A DNA stretch of 64,000 nt, from NCBI RefSeq assembly GCF_009909185.1, contig NZ_JAAAMV010000002.1, positions 372,001-436,000 on the forward strand, read 5' to 3'. This DNA is from Paenibacillus glycinis (lineage in GTDB: Bacteria; Bacillota; Bacilli; Paenibacillales; Paenibacillaceae). Shown here piece by piece: positions 16,593 through 25,523 of this stretch (positions are counted from its first letter, which is position 1; the number at the start of each line of letters is the position of its first letter). A program made the position numbers and the translations under genes. The notes beneath the pieces were generated by a model, which had not been told where the DNA came from, did no database searches, and saw nothing but the letters and a program-made list of their open reading frames with translations.

Positions 16593-17446
16593 CGTGCCGC
16601 CACCTGCCTAAGCGCCGATTCCCAATCGGCCGTCGTTTCCGGAAACGGCGGCTTCAGCTTGCCCAGGCGAGCCAGCTCGATCGCCATTCGGGAGACGTAA
16701 GGCAAACGCAGCCCGCATGCCATGCAGGGCGGCGCTTCGCTTCCGACCGCATGCGGATAATCGCGTCCGTACAGGAACTGTCCGCCGCTGCCGTCGAACA
16801 CAATCCTGCCCGCCGACATGGCGACGGCCCGGTCCTTTGCCCCGATCTCCTGCAGCCGCTGCGTCACCCAAACGACGGCCGTTCCTTCGCGGTTCAGCTT
16901 CGCCGCAATCTCGCGCACGCCGCGTCTCGACTGCTCGTCGAGCATCGAGGTCGCTTCGTCGAATACGATGAGCGGCGTCCTCGAGGCGGCTGCCGCCGCA
17001 ACCGCGGCGAGCTGGCGCTGACCGCCGGAGAGCTTGTCCCACGGCAGATCGGCGATGGCAAGAAGCCCGGTTTCAAGCAGGATCGCTTCCGTTTCGCGCA
17101 GGATCGCCTCCGGCGCCAGTCCCTGCCACTCCAGCGCGAAACGGATCTCTTCGCGCGGCGTCTCGGCGAACAGCTGGGCGTCGGGCTGCTGCATGACGTA
17201 GGGCGACGGCATCGTTCCGGCGAAGCCGCGGTTCCAGGTGCCCCGCACGCCGGCGATGGCCAATCCCGCGAGCAGCCGGCCAAGCGTGGATTTGCCGCTT
17301 CCGTTCACGCCGACCAGATTGACCCATTCCCCGCGGCCGAGCTCGATATTCACGTCCGCCAGCCGCGGCGCCGCTTCGCCCGTCTCGAGCAGGCGCTCGA
17401 TCGAAACGTCCAGCAATATCATGTTCGTATGTAAGTTGACATCCAA
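16589..17446 (-). CDS. ECF transporter ATPase (EcfA-like, biotin)
   Basis: A 285-residue ABC ATPase with Walker A GVNGSGKST, signature LSGGQRQL, Walker B LIVFDEATSMLD and Q-loop VMQQPDAQLF, the last typical of ECF-type ATPases. The C-terminal part carries a PPCMACGL segment with two Cys. The start is a TTG at 17446, 8 nt after GAGGG; the next in-frame ATG (17422) has no ribosome binding site. It is coupled by ATGA overlap to the EcfA-EcfT fusion gene and diverges from bioY across a BirA box. Confidence 0.87.
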   Translation of the reverse strand: MDVNLHTNMILLDVSIERLLETGEAAPRLADVNIELGRGEWVNLVGVNGSGKSTLGRLLAGLAIAGVRGTWNRGFAGTMPSPYVMQQPDAQLFAETPREEIRFALEWQGLAPEAILRETEAILLETGLLAIADLPWDKLSGGQRQLAAVAAAAASRTPLIVFDEATSMLDEQSRRGVREIAAKLNREGTAVVWVTQRLQEIGAKDRAVAMSAGRIVFDGSGGQFLYGRDYPHAVGSEAPPCMACGLRLPYVSRMAIELARLGKLKPPFPETTADWESALRQVAAR

Positions 17447-17493
17447 TCCGAATTCCCTCTTCCCAAAAGTTTACTCCCATGATAAGATGCTAA

Positions 17494-17526
17494 TTGTTAA
17501 CCAATCACAGATAACAAGGTTAACAT
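17494..17526. promoter_or_regulatory. BirA (biotin repressor) operator
   Basis: TTGTTAACC, 15 bp, then GGTTAACAT. This is the two-armed GTTAAC dyad of Firmicute BirA operators with the usual spacing. It sits between bioY and the divergent ECF ATPase genes and could repress both when biotin is plentiful. Confidence 0.88.
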
Positions 17527-17544
17527 TCGAGAGGAGAAAAAACA

Positions 17545-18165
17545 ATGGAAACTACCCCGATCACCACCGAGCAAATCCCGATCTCGAGCGGCAATGGCGC
17601 CCATTCCGCCAATTGGATACGGAGCGTCGTCTTCACCGCCATGTTCGCTGCCCTCTTCGTCGCCTTCAGCTTCGTCAAAATCCCGCTATGGTTCACGGCC
17701 GTCCCGATTACCTTGCAGACGCTGGCCGTCATTCTCGCCGGCGGTCTCCTAGGCGCCGTTTACGGCTTTCTCAGCATCCTGATCGTCGTGCTGCTGACGG
17801 CGGCGGGACTTCCGCTTCTCGGCGGCAGCGGCGGCATCTCCGTCATCTTCGGAGCGACGGGCGGCTACATATGGATGTTTCCGTTATCCGCGCTGTTGAT
17901 CGGACTCGTCAGCGACCGGCTCTTCGCCCGCACGGCGAAGCTGAACCGCGGCGGCATGACGCTGCTGTTCGCCGGAATTGTGCTGTTCAGCGTCCTGCTG
18001 GCCTATGCCGGCGGCGTACCGTGGCTGGCTTATAAAGCGAAGCTCTCGTTCGGCGCTGCCATGACGGGCGGCTGTTATCCGTTCCTGTTCGGCGACTTCG
18101 TCAAAGCCGCCGTCGGCGCCGTCATGATCGGCACGCTCCGGCCGCTGCTCGCACGACTCCGTTAA
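17545..18165 (+). CDS. bioY: Biotin transporter substrate-binding subunit
   Basis: The S-component of the ECF biotin transporter, 206 residues with six predicted membrane helices. Family signatures are present: VPITLQTLAVILAGGLLG, and the glycine-rich GGSGGISVIFGATGGY block before a long helix. AGGAG precedes the ATG. The BirA operator lies about 20 bp upstream, so expression should rise in biotin shortage. The divergent EcfA and EcfA-EcfT fusion genes supply its energising module. Confidence 0.95.
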   Translation: METTPITTEQIPISSGNGAHSANWIRSVVFTAMFAALFVAFSFVKIPLWFTAVPITLQTLAVILAGGLLGAVYGFLSILIVVLLTAAGLPLLGGSGGISVIFGATGGYIWMFPLSALLIGLVSDRLFARTAKLNRGGMTLLFAGIVLFSVLLAYAGGVPWLAYKAKLSFGAAMTGGCYPFLFGDFVKAAVGAVMIGTLRPLLARLR

Positions 18166-18217
18166 CACTCGAAACCTATATCGTTGTCATGAGACGACGG
18201 ATAATTTTGAAGCCCGC

Positions 18218-18799
18218 CTAGAAACCAAGCTCCTGCCGCAGCAATTGGGAGAGCTCGGAAAGGGTGGGCTTTTTGATTTGGATGACCAACTGATTTCCGT
18301 CGAGCGACGCGGATTGAACATGGATCGGCTTCGGCACGTAGCCGCCGAGCGGGATGACGATATCGTCGAAGTAGCGTTTCGGCAGCGTTAGGCTCTTCAG
18401 CTTCGCTTCGTCGACTGCGGCGACCAGATTGGGCTCGCTCCACCTCACCCGGTAATAGACGACGATGCCGACCGGAATGCGATCCTTTACCTTTAAATTA
18501 TAGTGCGCGGCCACGCGGTCGCCTTCGAACTGAAACCGCGCGCCCGTTATCGTCACATTGGGGCCGTACTGCGGATTGGCGGCGATGAACGCTTTGCCGA
18601 TGTTGTCGACATCCGCTTCCGATAGCGTAAACGTGGTGCTCAAATTGCGGACCATCGCGACGGCGCGATCCGCCAGCGAGACTTGATCGTACTGCAAGTC
18701 CAGCTTCTCGCCGGGCTTCGCGTACCGGATGACAGCCGCTCCGAGAACGGCGATCAGCAGAATCAAGACGCCGAGCGTTATCAAGCCTTTCTTCACCAT
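18218..18799 (-). CDS. Membrane-anchored protein of unknown function
   Basis: A 193-residue protein with an N-terminal membrane anchor (residues 5-24) and an extracytoplasmic domain of predicted beta strands. Its architecture, anchor plus lipid-transfer-like domain and a C-terminal FDDIVIPLGGYVPKP block, recalls the YpmS (DUF2140) group, but the similarity is too weak for me to assert. GGAGGTGA precedes the ATG. No operon partner is evident. Confidence 0.65.
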   Translation of the reverse strand: MVKKGLITLGVLILLIAVLGAAVIRYAKPGEKLDLQYDQVSLADRAVAMVRNLSTTFTLSEADVDNIGKAFIAANPQYGPNVTITGARFQFEGDRVAAHYNLKVKDRIPVGIVVYYRVRWSEPNLVAAVDEAKLKSLTLPKRYFDDIVIPLGGYVPKPIHVQSASLDGNQLVIQIKKPTLSELSQLLRQELGF

Positions 18800-18929
18800 T
18801 GGACGTCACCTCCGACCTTCCCTATTATAAACCTCCTCCCTCATCGCGTTCTAGTCCCGCGTACGGTACCCCCGAACGGGTAGTAGCCGCGCCCATGGAA
18901 TGGACGCGGCTTGCTAATGCATGGAAGCT

Positions 18930-20957
18930 TTACAGGAGCATGGCTTTGCGCCATGAACCGGCTTCCGTGATGTCTTCGGACGCGGCAGCGGCATAGGCCT
19001 CGCAGGTGAACCCCGGAACCTCGGTGCCGTCGCTCAGCTCCACCTTGCCGATGCCGAGCGGCGCCGGAATCGCGGCGACGAAGCCGCCGAACGCCTGCAG
19101 CGGCATCTCCCATACTTCCAGCGCGATCGCCGCTCCGCCCTGTTCCTGCTTGATCATGCCCGGCTTCGCGGGCACGGTACGCAGCTTCACGAGCCGGTAT
19201 TTCGGGGCGCTCTCCGTCTCGCGGACGAACACGGCGCCGCAGGCCAGCATTTGCTTCTCCAGCGGAAGGCCGCGCATATGCAGGCCGCAGACCGCGACCA
19301 GCGTCGTTGCCGGCGCCGCTTCGGTCGGCCGGTCCGGCTGCCGCGCCTCGGCGCGCTCGGAACCGGCTGCATCGCTACTTGCCGGTTGCGCCGGAATTTG
19401 CTCGAACGCCTCCGGTTTCATAAATGCCGGCTTGGACTCGATCGTCATGCTGTCTGGCTGTTGCGGAAGGACTTGCGCGAGCGCCTCCGTAAGCTGGGAC
19501 GCAGGCTCGAACCCGCTTGCCGTCGCAGACGGCGTTAGATCCTGCGCAGGCTCTCGCTCTGCCCCCGACTCTCCGCGCACCGCATACCCGCTCCCCGCCC
19601 TATCCCTCGCATGAAGGAACGCCGCGGCCGCGCCGCAAATCAACGACTCGTTCTCCGCGGTCGCGAAGAACGTGACGCCGAACGGCGTGTCGTCCGAGGC
19701 TTCACCCGCCTGTACCGCGATGGCGGATAGATCGAGCAAATTGCAATGGTTCGTATACCGGCCCATATCGCTGTTGGTCGCGACGGGATCGCGGCGCACG
19801 TCGTCGCGCGTCCATGTTCCGCCGCAGGTCGGCAGCATCAATACGGCGTCCGCGAGCAGATGCCAAGCTTCGCGCTTGTACGCCTGCAGCTTATGCATGG
19901 CTTGGAATACCGCCGCTCCGGTGTACGCCGGCGATTCGCCCGTGCGCAGCACCTGCTCCGTCACGGGGAACGTCGCGCCGGGATGTCCCGACACGAATTC
20001 GCCGAGGTCCGCCCAGCGTTCGGCGACCCACGGACCGCCGTACAGAATCGCCGCGGCGTCCGCGAACAACGCCATGCCGACCTTGACGACCGGCAGGTTC
20101 AGCGACATCACGTCCGCGACGGCGGCTTCCCATGCCGCGCGATATTGCTCCGCGTAAGGGCCGTAGAATGCCGGCGCTTCGTCCGGCAGGCAGATCGCAC
20201 TCGGCAGGCGGCCCGCTTGCGGTCGCGGGATCGATTTGGACCAAGGGTCGGATGCCTCCGCGCCGCGAGCCACCGCATCCACCGCCAGCGCGTCGTCCAT
20301 GCCATGCGCGAAGACGGTCACGCAGTCGAGGCTCGCGCATGCCGGGAGGACGCCCTTGGTCGGCCAGGCGCCGAGGCTCGGCTTGTAGCCGACGAGGCCG
20401 TTAAGCGCCGCAGGGACGCGGCCGGAGCCCGCGGTATCGGTACCGAGCGCGAAGACGGCTTGCCCGCGCGCCACCGAGACGGCGGAGCCGGAGCTCGAGC
20501 CGCCGCTGATCAGCTCCGGGCGCAGCGCGTTATGCGTCTCGCCGTACGGGCTGCGCGTGCCGACGAGGCCGGTGGCGAACTGGTCCAGATTGGTTTTCCC
20601 GATCGGGATCGCGCCTGCATCGACGAGCCGCTGCACGATGACCGCGCTCCGCTCTGGGAGGAAGGCGAATTCCGGACAAGCGGCGGTCGTCGGATAGCCG
20701 GCCGCGTCGATGTTGTCTTTCACCGCGAACGGGATGCCCCAGAGCGGCAAGCGCTCCGGGTCCAACTCGTTCAAGCGTGCAACGTACGGGCCGATCCCTT
20801 CGATCGAAGGCGGCGTGATCCAGATGTTCATCGCTTCGTCGCGCCGGGAGCGCCGGATGATTTCATGCATGACGTCCGCGGGCGTCAGCTGCTTGCCGAG
20901 GTACATTTCCCTGAGCCATCCTGCGGTCAATTTGTCGGGCCAATTCACGGTCGTCAT
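18930..20957 (-). CDS. atzF: Allophanate hydrolase
   Basis: Hydrolyses allophanate to two ammonia and two CO2, the last step of ATP-dependent urea or guanidine breakdown. The amidase-signature domain (residues 1 to about 470) shows the Lys of FAVKDN, the cis-Ser region GGSSSGSAVSVA and TDTAGSGR. A C-terminal gamma-glutamylcyclotransferase-like domain (from about 575) starts near VAVCGLHMRG. Between them lies a low-complexity Ala/Pro/Glu-rich linker of about 100 residues, making the protein 675 residues against about 600 usually. The start ATG at 20957 overlaps the stop of the carboxylase gene (ATGA), which decides the start over a longer reading. Confidence 0.93.
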   Translation of the reverse strand: MTTVNWPDKLTAGWLREMYLGKQLTPADVMHEIIRRSRRDEAMNIWITPPSIEGIGPYVARLNELDPERLPLWGIPFAVKDNIDAAGYPTTAACPEFAFLPERSAVIVQRLVDAGAIPIGKTNLDQFATGLVGTRSPYGETHNALRPELISGGSSSGSAVSVARGQAVFALGTDTAGSGRVPAALNGLVGYKPSLGAWPTKGVLPACASLDCVTVFAHGMDDALAVDAVARGAEASDPWSKSIPRPQAGRLPSAICLPDEAPAFYGPYAEQYRAAWEAAVADVMSLNLPVVKVGMALFADAAAILYGGPWVAERWADLGEFVSGHPGATFPVTEQVLRTGESPAYTGAAVFQAMHKLQAYKREAWHLLADAVLMLPTCGGTWTRDDVRRDPVATNSDMGRYTNHCNLLDLSAIAVQAGEASDDTPFGVTFFATAENESLICGAAAAFLHARDRAGSGYAVRGESGAEREPAQDLTPSATASGFEPASQLTEALAQVLPQQPDSMTIESKPAFMKPEAFEQIPAQPASSDAAGSERAEARQPDRPTEAAPATTLVAVCGLHMRGLPLEKQMLACGAVFVRETESAPKYRLVKLRTVPAKPGMIKQEQGGAAIALEVWEMPLQAFGGFVAAIPAPLGIGKVELSDGTEVPGFTCEAYAAAASEDITEAGSWRKAMLL

Positions 20958-23900
20958 GCAATCGACACCTCTCTTTCGTTTTCTTGGACAAGGCTTACGA
21001 TCAACTGGCCGGCATGCACCTCGTCGCCCGGTTTGACGAAGATCGCGGAGACGACCCCGTCGCACGGCGCCGTCTGGGAAAACTCCATCTTCATGCTTTC
21101 CTCGATGATGAGCGTCTCCCCTTTCTTCACCGCCTGGCCCGGCTCGACCAGCACTTTCCAGACGCTCCCCGGCATCGAGCACCGCACGCCGACCGCGTTC
21201 GCCGGCAGCTCATCCTCCTCGGAGGACTTCGCCGATTCGTTCTCGGACACGTATTCGGCCAGGCCAAGCGCCTTCCAGCTCTCGCGTTCGGCTTGGAACG
21301 CGGCCTGCTGGGCGCTGACGAAAGCGTCCGCGCTCTCTTCGATGGAAGCGAGGAAAGCCAGGTAGTCGCTCAGCTTGAAGGTCGTCTCCGTAATATCCGC
21401 CTCGAAACGGCCGCGCGTGAAATCTTCCCGCAGCTGCAACAGCTCGTCGCTGCTCACCGGGTAGAATCGGATCTGATCGAAGAAGCGGAGCAGCCACGGC
21501 TTGCCGGGATGGAAGCTCGCCGTCTCGCGGTTCAAATGGTTCCACATTTGAATGGTGCGGCCGACGAACTGGTACCCGCCGGGGCCTTCCATGCCGTAGA
21601 TGCACATGTACGCGCCGCCGATGCCGACGGCATTCTCCGGCGTCCACGTCCGCGCGGGATTGTATTTGGTCGTGACCAGCCGGTGCCGGGGATCGATCGG
21701 CGTCGCGACCGGCGCGCCCAAGTACACGTCGCCCAAGCCGAGCACGAGATAATTGGCGTCATACACGATGCGCTGCACGTCGTCGATGCCGTCCAAGCCG
21801 TTGATGCGGCGGATAAATTCCAAGTTGCTCGGACACCACGGCGCGTCCGGCCGCACGTTCTGCTGATAGCGGTCGATGGCCAGCTGCGTCGCCGGATCGT
21901 CCCACGACAGCGGGAGGCGCACGATGCGCGACGGCACGGAGATCGATTCCAGCGGCGGCAGGCCGCGGTCCAGCTCCAGGATCCGCTCGCACGCTTCCTG
22001 CACCGTCGTCGCTTTCGGATCGATATGCACCTGCAGGGAACGGATGCCCGGCGTCAGATCCTGCACCGGAATCGCGCCGCTGCGCTCGATGGCTTCCATC
22101 AAGGCATGCACCTGGAAGCGCAGCAGCAGATCGAGCTCCATCTCCCCGTATTCCACCAAAATATTCTCGTCGCCGCTGCAGCGAATCGTGATCGGGAATC
22201 GGCGATTTTCCGTTTCGCGGTGAAGCATCGGGTAAGTAGGCACGATCTCCGTCTTCGGCTGCGGCAGGGCGGCAGGCGCCAAACTGCTCCAGGCGGCTTC
22301 GCCGATGGCGTTCAAATTCGCCTCCTGCAGCCGGCGCAGGCCGTCCGCTTCCTCCAGCGTCAGCAGCTGGAAGCGGACCTTGTCTCCCGGATGCAGCTGG
22401 CCGAGCTTCCAGAATTCCGCCGAAGCCGTCGTCACCGGACAGACGAAGCCCCCGAGGCTCGGACCGTCCGGACCGAGCAGGATCGGCATGTCTCCCGTCA
22501 AATCCAGCGTCCCGACCGCATAGGCGTTATCGTGAATGTTGGACGGATGCAGGCCGGCTTGGCCGCCGTCCTCGCGCGCCCAATGCGGCGCGGGCCCGAT
22601 CAGCCGCACGCCGGTGCGCGAGCTGTTGAAATGCACCTCGAATTCCGTATTCGCCAGTTCCTTCAAATAAGAAGGCTTCAGATATTCCTCCGTGCAATGC
22701 GGGCCCGGAATGACGCCGATCGTCCATGTCCGCGTCATCGCCGGACGGTCGATCTCGCGGAGCTGACTCCGCGACAGGTTCGTTTCGCGGCCGCGATTCA
22801 CGTTAAGCACGTCTCCCGCTCGCAGCGCGCGGCCGCCGTGTCCGCCGAAGCCGCCCAGCGTGAAGGTCGCGGCGCTCCCCAATGTCTTGGGCATATCGAA
22901 ACCGCCCGCGATCAGCAAGTAGCTTCGCATGCCGGTCTTCGCTTCGCCGAAGCGAAGCTCCTGTCCCCGGCGGACCAGGACGGGTTCATACATCGGCACG
23001 GGCGCGTCGTCCAGCTCGGCTCCCATGTCCGCCCCCGTCAAGCAAATCCGCATCTCGCTGCGAAACTTATACGCGCCCCCGCGCAAGGTCAGCTCCAGCC
23101 CGGAAGCGTCCTCCGGGTTGCCGAGGAGCTGGTTCCCCATGCGGAACGACAGCGGATCCATCGGCCCGCACGGAGGCACGCCGACATCCCAATACCCGGT
23201 GCGCCCCGGCCAATCCTGCACCGTCGTCTGCACGCCGCCGTCGAGGACCTCGATCGCGTGCTGGGACGGCTCGAAGCCGTTCAGCAGCTGCGTGTACACG
23301 TTGCCGCTCAGACATGCTTCCTCGTCGAGCAATGACCGCACGTATTGCAGATTCGTCGTAATGCCGTACAGTCGCGTCTCGTCGAGCGCCGCTCTCAGCT
23401 TGGCGATGGCGTCTTCGCGGTTCTCGCCGCGCACGATGATTTTGGCCAGCATCGGGTCGTAGAGCGTCGTGACCGCGATGCCGTCGCGCACCCAGGTTTC
23501 CACACGCGCGTTCGGCGCGAATCTCGCTTGGTCGAGCTTGCCCGCGCTGGGGCGGAAATTTTGCAGGCTGTCCTCCGCGTAGATCCGCGCTTGGATGCTG
23601 TGGCCGACCGTACGCGGAACGAGCGATTCGAGACCGCGCAGCTCGTCCGCCGCTTCCCTTACCATCCATTCCACGAGATCGACGCCGAGCACTTCCTCCG
23701 TCACGCCGTGCTCCACCTGAAGCCGCGTGTTGACCTCGAGGAAATAGAAGCGACAGGCTTCGGGGTCGTACAAATATTCGATCGTGCCGGCGCTGCGGTA
23801 GCCGACCTCGGACGCCAGGCGTTTCGCCGACGCGAACATCTCTTGGCGGACGGCGTCCGGCAGATTCGGCGCCGGGCTCTCCTCGATCACCTTCTGGTTG

Positions 23901-24598
23901 CGGCGCTGGATCGAGCAATCCCGCTCGCCCAGCGTCACGACCTCGCCGAACCGGTTGCCGAAGATTTGCACCTCGACGTGGCGCGCTTTCGCGATGTATT
24001 TCTCGAGGAAAATGCCGCCGTTCTTGAAGTTCGTCTCCGCCAAATGGCGCACGCCGTCGAACGCCTCGCGCAGCGCGCGCTCGTCCGCGCAGACGCGCAT
24101 GCCGATGCCGCCGCCGCCCGCCGTGCTCTTGAGGATCACCGGGTACCCGATCGCTTCCGCCTGCGAGAGCGCTTCGGCCAGCTCCGAGATCAGCCCCGTG
24201 CCCGGCAGCATCGGAACGCCCGCGCGTTCGGCGATTGCCCGCGCCGAATGCTTCAGGCCGAACTGCTCCATCTGCTCCGGCGTCGGTCCGATGAAAGCGA
24301 TGCCTTGCTCCCGGCAGGCACGCGCGAACGCGGCGTTCTCGCTCAGGAAGCCGTAGCCCGGATGAATGGCCTGCGCGCCTGTTTCTTTCGCGGTGCGCAG
24401 AATCCGCTCGACGTCCAGATAGCTTTCCTTGGCCGGTCCCGCTCCGATCAGGACCGCTTCGTCGGCGCCGTCCACGTGCAGGCTGTCTTGGTCGGCGGTC
24501 GTATAAACGGCGACGGATCGAATGCCGAGCTTGCGAAGCGTGCGTTCGATGCGAACGGCGATGGCGCCGCGATTGGCGATGAGTACTTTCGTGAACAT
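20954..24598 (-). CDS. Urea carboxylase family enzyme, probable guanidine carboxylase
   Basis: A 1214-residue biotin-dependent carboxylase. It contains, in order, a biotin carboxylase with ATP-grasp (residues 1 to about 450; AGGGGIGMR, EVNTRLQVEH), the KipA/KipI-type carboxyltransferase halves (about 460-1080), and a C-terminal biotinyl domain with EESMKMEF, whose Lys carries biotin. Enzymes of this family whose genes follow a guanidine-I riboswitch and DUF1989 partners have been shown to carboxylate guanidine in preference to urea. That context is present here, so I read it as guanidine carboxylase. The residue-level specificity has not been checked. GGGAGGG precedes the ATG. Confidence 0.93.
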   Translation of the reverse strand: MFTKVLIANRGAIAVRIERTLRKLGIRSVAVYTTADQDSLHVDGADEAVLIGAGPAKESYLDVERILRTAKETGAQAIHPGYGFLSENAAFARACREQGIAFIGPTPEQMEQFGLKHSARAIAERAGVPMLPGTGLISELAEALSQAEAIGYPVILKSTAGGGGIGMRVCADERALREAFDGVRHLAETNFKNGGIFLEKYIAKARHVEVQIFGNRFGEVVTLGERDCSIQRRNQKVIEESPAPNLPDAVRQEMFASAKRLASEVGYRSAGTIEYLYDPEACRFYFLEVNTRLQVEHGVTEEVLGVDLVEWMVREAADELRGLESLVPRTVGHSIQARIYAEDSLQNFRPSAGKLDQARFAPNARVETWVRDGIAVTTLYDPMLAKIIVRGENREDAIAKLRAALDETRLYGITTNLQYVRSLLDEEACLSGNVYTQLLNGFEPSQHAIEVLDGGVQTTVQDWPGRTGYWDVGVPPCGPMDPLSFRMGNQLLGNPEDASGLELTLRGGAYKFRSEMRICLTGADMGAELDDAPVPMYEPVLVRRGQELRFGEAKTGMRSYLLIAGGFDMPKTLGSAATFTLGGFGGHGGRALRAGDVLNVNRGRETNLSRSQLREIDRPAMTRTWTIGVIPGPHCTEEYLKPSYLKELANTEFEVHFNSSRTGVRLIGPAPHWAREDGGQAGLHPSNIHDNAYAVGTLDLTGDMPILLGPDGPSLGGFVCPVTTASAEFWKLGQLHPGDKVRFQLLTLEEADGLRRLQEANLNAIGEAAWSSLAPAALPQPKTEIVPTYPMLHRETENRRFPITIRCSGDENILVEYGEMELDLLLRFQVHALMEAIERSGAIPVQDLTPGIRSLQVHIDPKATTVQEACERILELDRGLPPLESISVPSRIVRLPLSWDDPATQLAIDRYQQNVRPDAPWCPSNLEFIRRINGLDGIDDVQRIVYDANYLVLGLGDVYLGAPVATPIDPRHRLVTTKYNPARTWTPENAVGIGGAYMCIYGMEGPGGYQFVGRTIQMWNHLNRETASFHPGKPWLLRFFDQIRFYPVSSDELLQLREDFTRGRFEADITETTFKLSDYLAFLASIEESADAFVSAQQAAFQAERESWKALGLAEYVSENESAKSSEEDELPANAVGVRCSMPGSVWKVLVEPGQAVKKGETLIIEESMKMEFSQTAPCDGVVSAIFVKPGDEVHAGQLIVSLVQENEREVSIA

Positions 24599-24628
24599 GT
24601 CAGGTCCCTCCCGGTTATCCGTGTCTCT

Positions 24629-25279
24629 CTATGGGTTCCAAATCAATACGCGAATCGGCGTCGGATTATAGGCGTTGCAAGGGTTGTTGAGCTGCGGGCA
24701 GTTGCTGATCAGCACCGTCGTGCGGGCGATCGCCTCCATCTCCACGTAGCAGCCAGGCGCCGAGACGCCGTCCGCGAAGGTCAAGCCGCCGTCCGGCGTG
24801 ACCGGCACGTTCATGAAGAAGTTCACGTTCGGCGCGAGGTCGCGCTTGCCGTAATCGCCGCCGTGTTTCGCCAGCTGCAGCATGAACGTGTCGCGGCAAT
24901 TATGCATCTGCAGCTTCTCGTGCGCGTAGCGGACCGTATTGCTCTGGGCGGAGCAGGAGCCGCCTACCGTATCGTGACGGCCGCAGGTATCGGCGACGAT
25001 CTTCGCGAGCGGCTTGCCGGATTCCGCGCGCAGCACGGAGCCGGTCGTCAGGTAGATGTTGCCCTGGCCCGCGATCGTCGCGACCGCGCTGTAGTGATCC
25101 TCGGGGTTGTCGGCGTCGAAGAACAGCGTATCCGCCGCTTGGTTGCCTTCCAGATCCACGATGCGAAGCACCTGGCCCGGTTCCAGCACCTTCATCCAAC
25201 CATCGCCGGCCAGAACGGTTTCGTCGACGATCGCCTGCGCTTCCATCAAGTCGCTTTCGTAACGGATAAATGCGGTCAT
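24629..25279 (-). CDS. DUF1989 urea-carboxylase-associated protein, probable carboxyguanidine deiminase subunit
   Basis: A 216-residue DUF1989 protein (urea carboxylase-associated). Conserved features include [15 protein letters not shown] near residue 45, [17 protein letters not shown], and a C-terminal [19 protein letters not shown]. In characterised guanidine operons the two DUF1989 proteins form a heteromeric carboxyguanidine deiminase (CgdAB) that yields allophanate. I cannot say which subunit this is. It lies 30 bp upstream of the carboxylase gene and follows three hairpin repeats. AGGAGG precedes the ATG. Confidence 0.9.
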   Translation of the reverse strand: MTAFIRYESDLMEAQAIVDETVLAGDGWMKVLEPGQVLRIVDLEGNQAADTLFFDADNPEDHYSAVATIAGQGNIYLTTGSVLRAESGKPLAKIVADTCGRHDTVGGSCSAQSNTVRYAHEKLQMHNCRDTFMLQLAKHGGDYGKRDLAPNVNFFMNVPVTPDGGLTFADGVSAPGCYVEMEAIARTTVLISNCPQLNNPCNAYNPTPIRVLIWNP

Positions 25280-25296
25280 GGATTAGTCCTCCTAAA

Positions 25297-25488
25297 AGTT
25301 TTTGCGAGCTTTCCGAGATTCATCTCGGCGAGCAAAAACTCGCATCGAAAGCATACGCTAAGTTTTTGCGAGCTTCCGTAGATTCATCTCGGCGAGCAAA
25401 AACTCGCTTCGAAAGCATACGCTAAGTTTTTGCGAGCCTCCGTAGATTCATCTCGGCGAGCAAAAACTCGCTTCGAAAGCATACGCTA
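25297..25488. repeat. Three tandem 64-bp hairpin-forming repeats
   Basis: Units start at 25297, 25361 and 25425, each beginning AGTTTTTGCGAGC and ending GCATACGCTA, with only a few differences. Each contains the arms AGTTTTTGC and GCAAAAACT around an inner hairpin (CCGAGA-TTCA-TCTCGG in the first unit). They fill most of the 244-bp gap between the two DUF1989 genes, just before the ribosome binding site of the second. Confidence 0.92.
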
Positions 25489-25523
25489 GGTTTTACGCGA
25501 TGCGGAACTTGCCCGTTATCCCC

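Noticed and set aside
20984-23335. Long plus-strand open frame of about 780 codons
   Set aside because: It is antisense to the carboxylase gene. GC-rich codon use leaves the opposite frames open, and it shows no domain or ribosome binding site. The same holds for other long antisense frames.
25297-25488. CRISPR array from the regularly spaced repeats
   Set aside because: The whole 64-bp unit repeats without variable spacers, there are only three copies and no cas genes.
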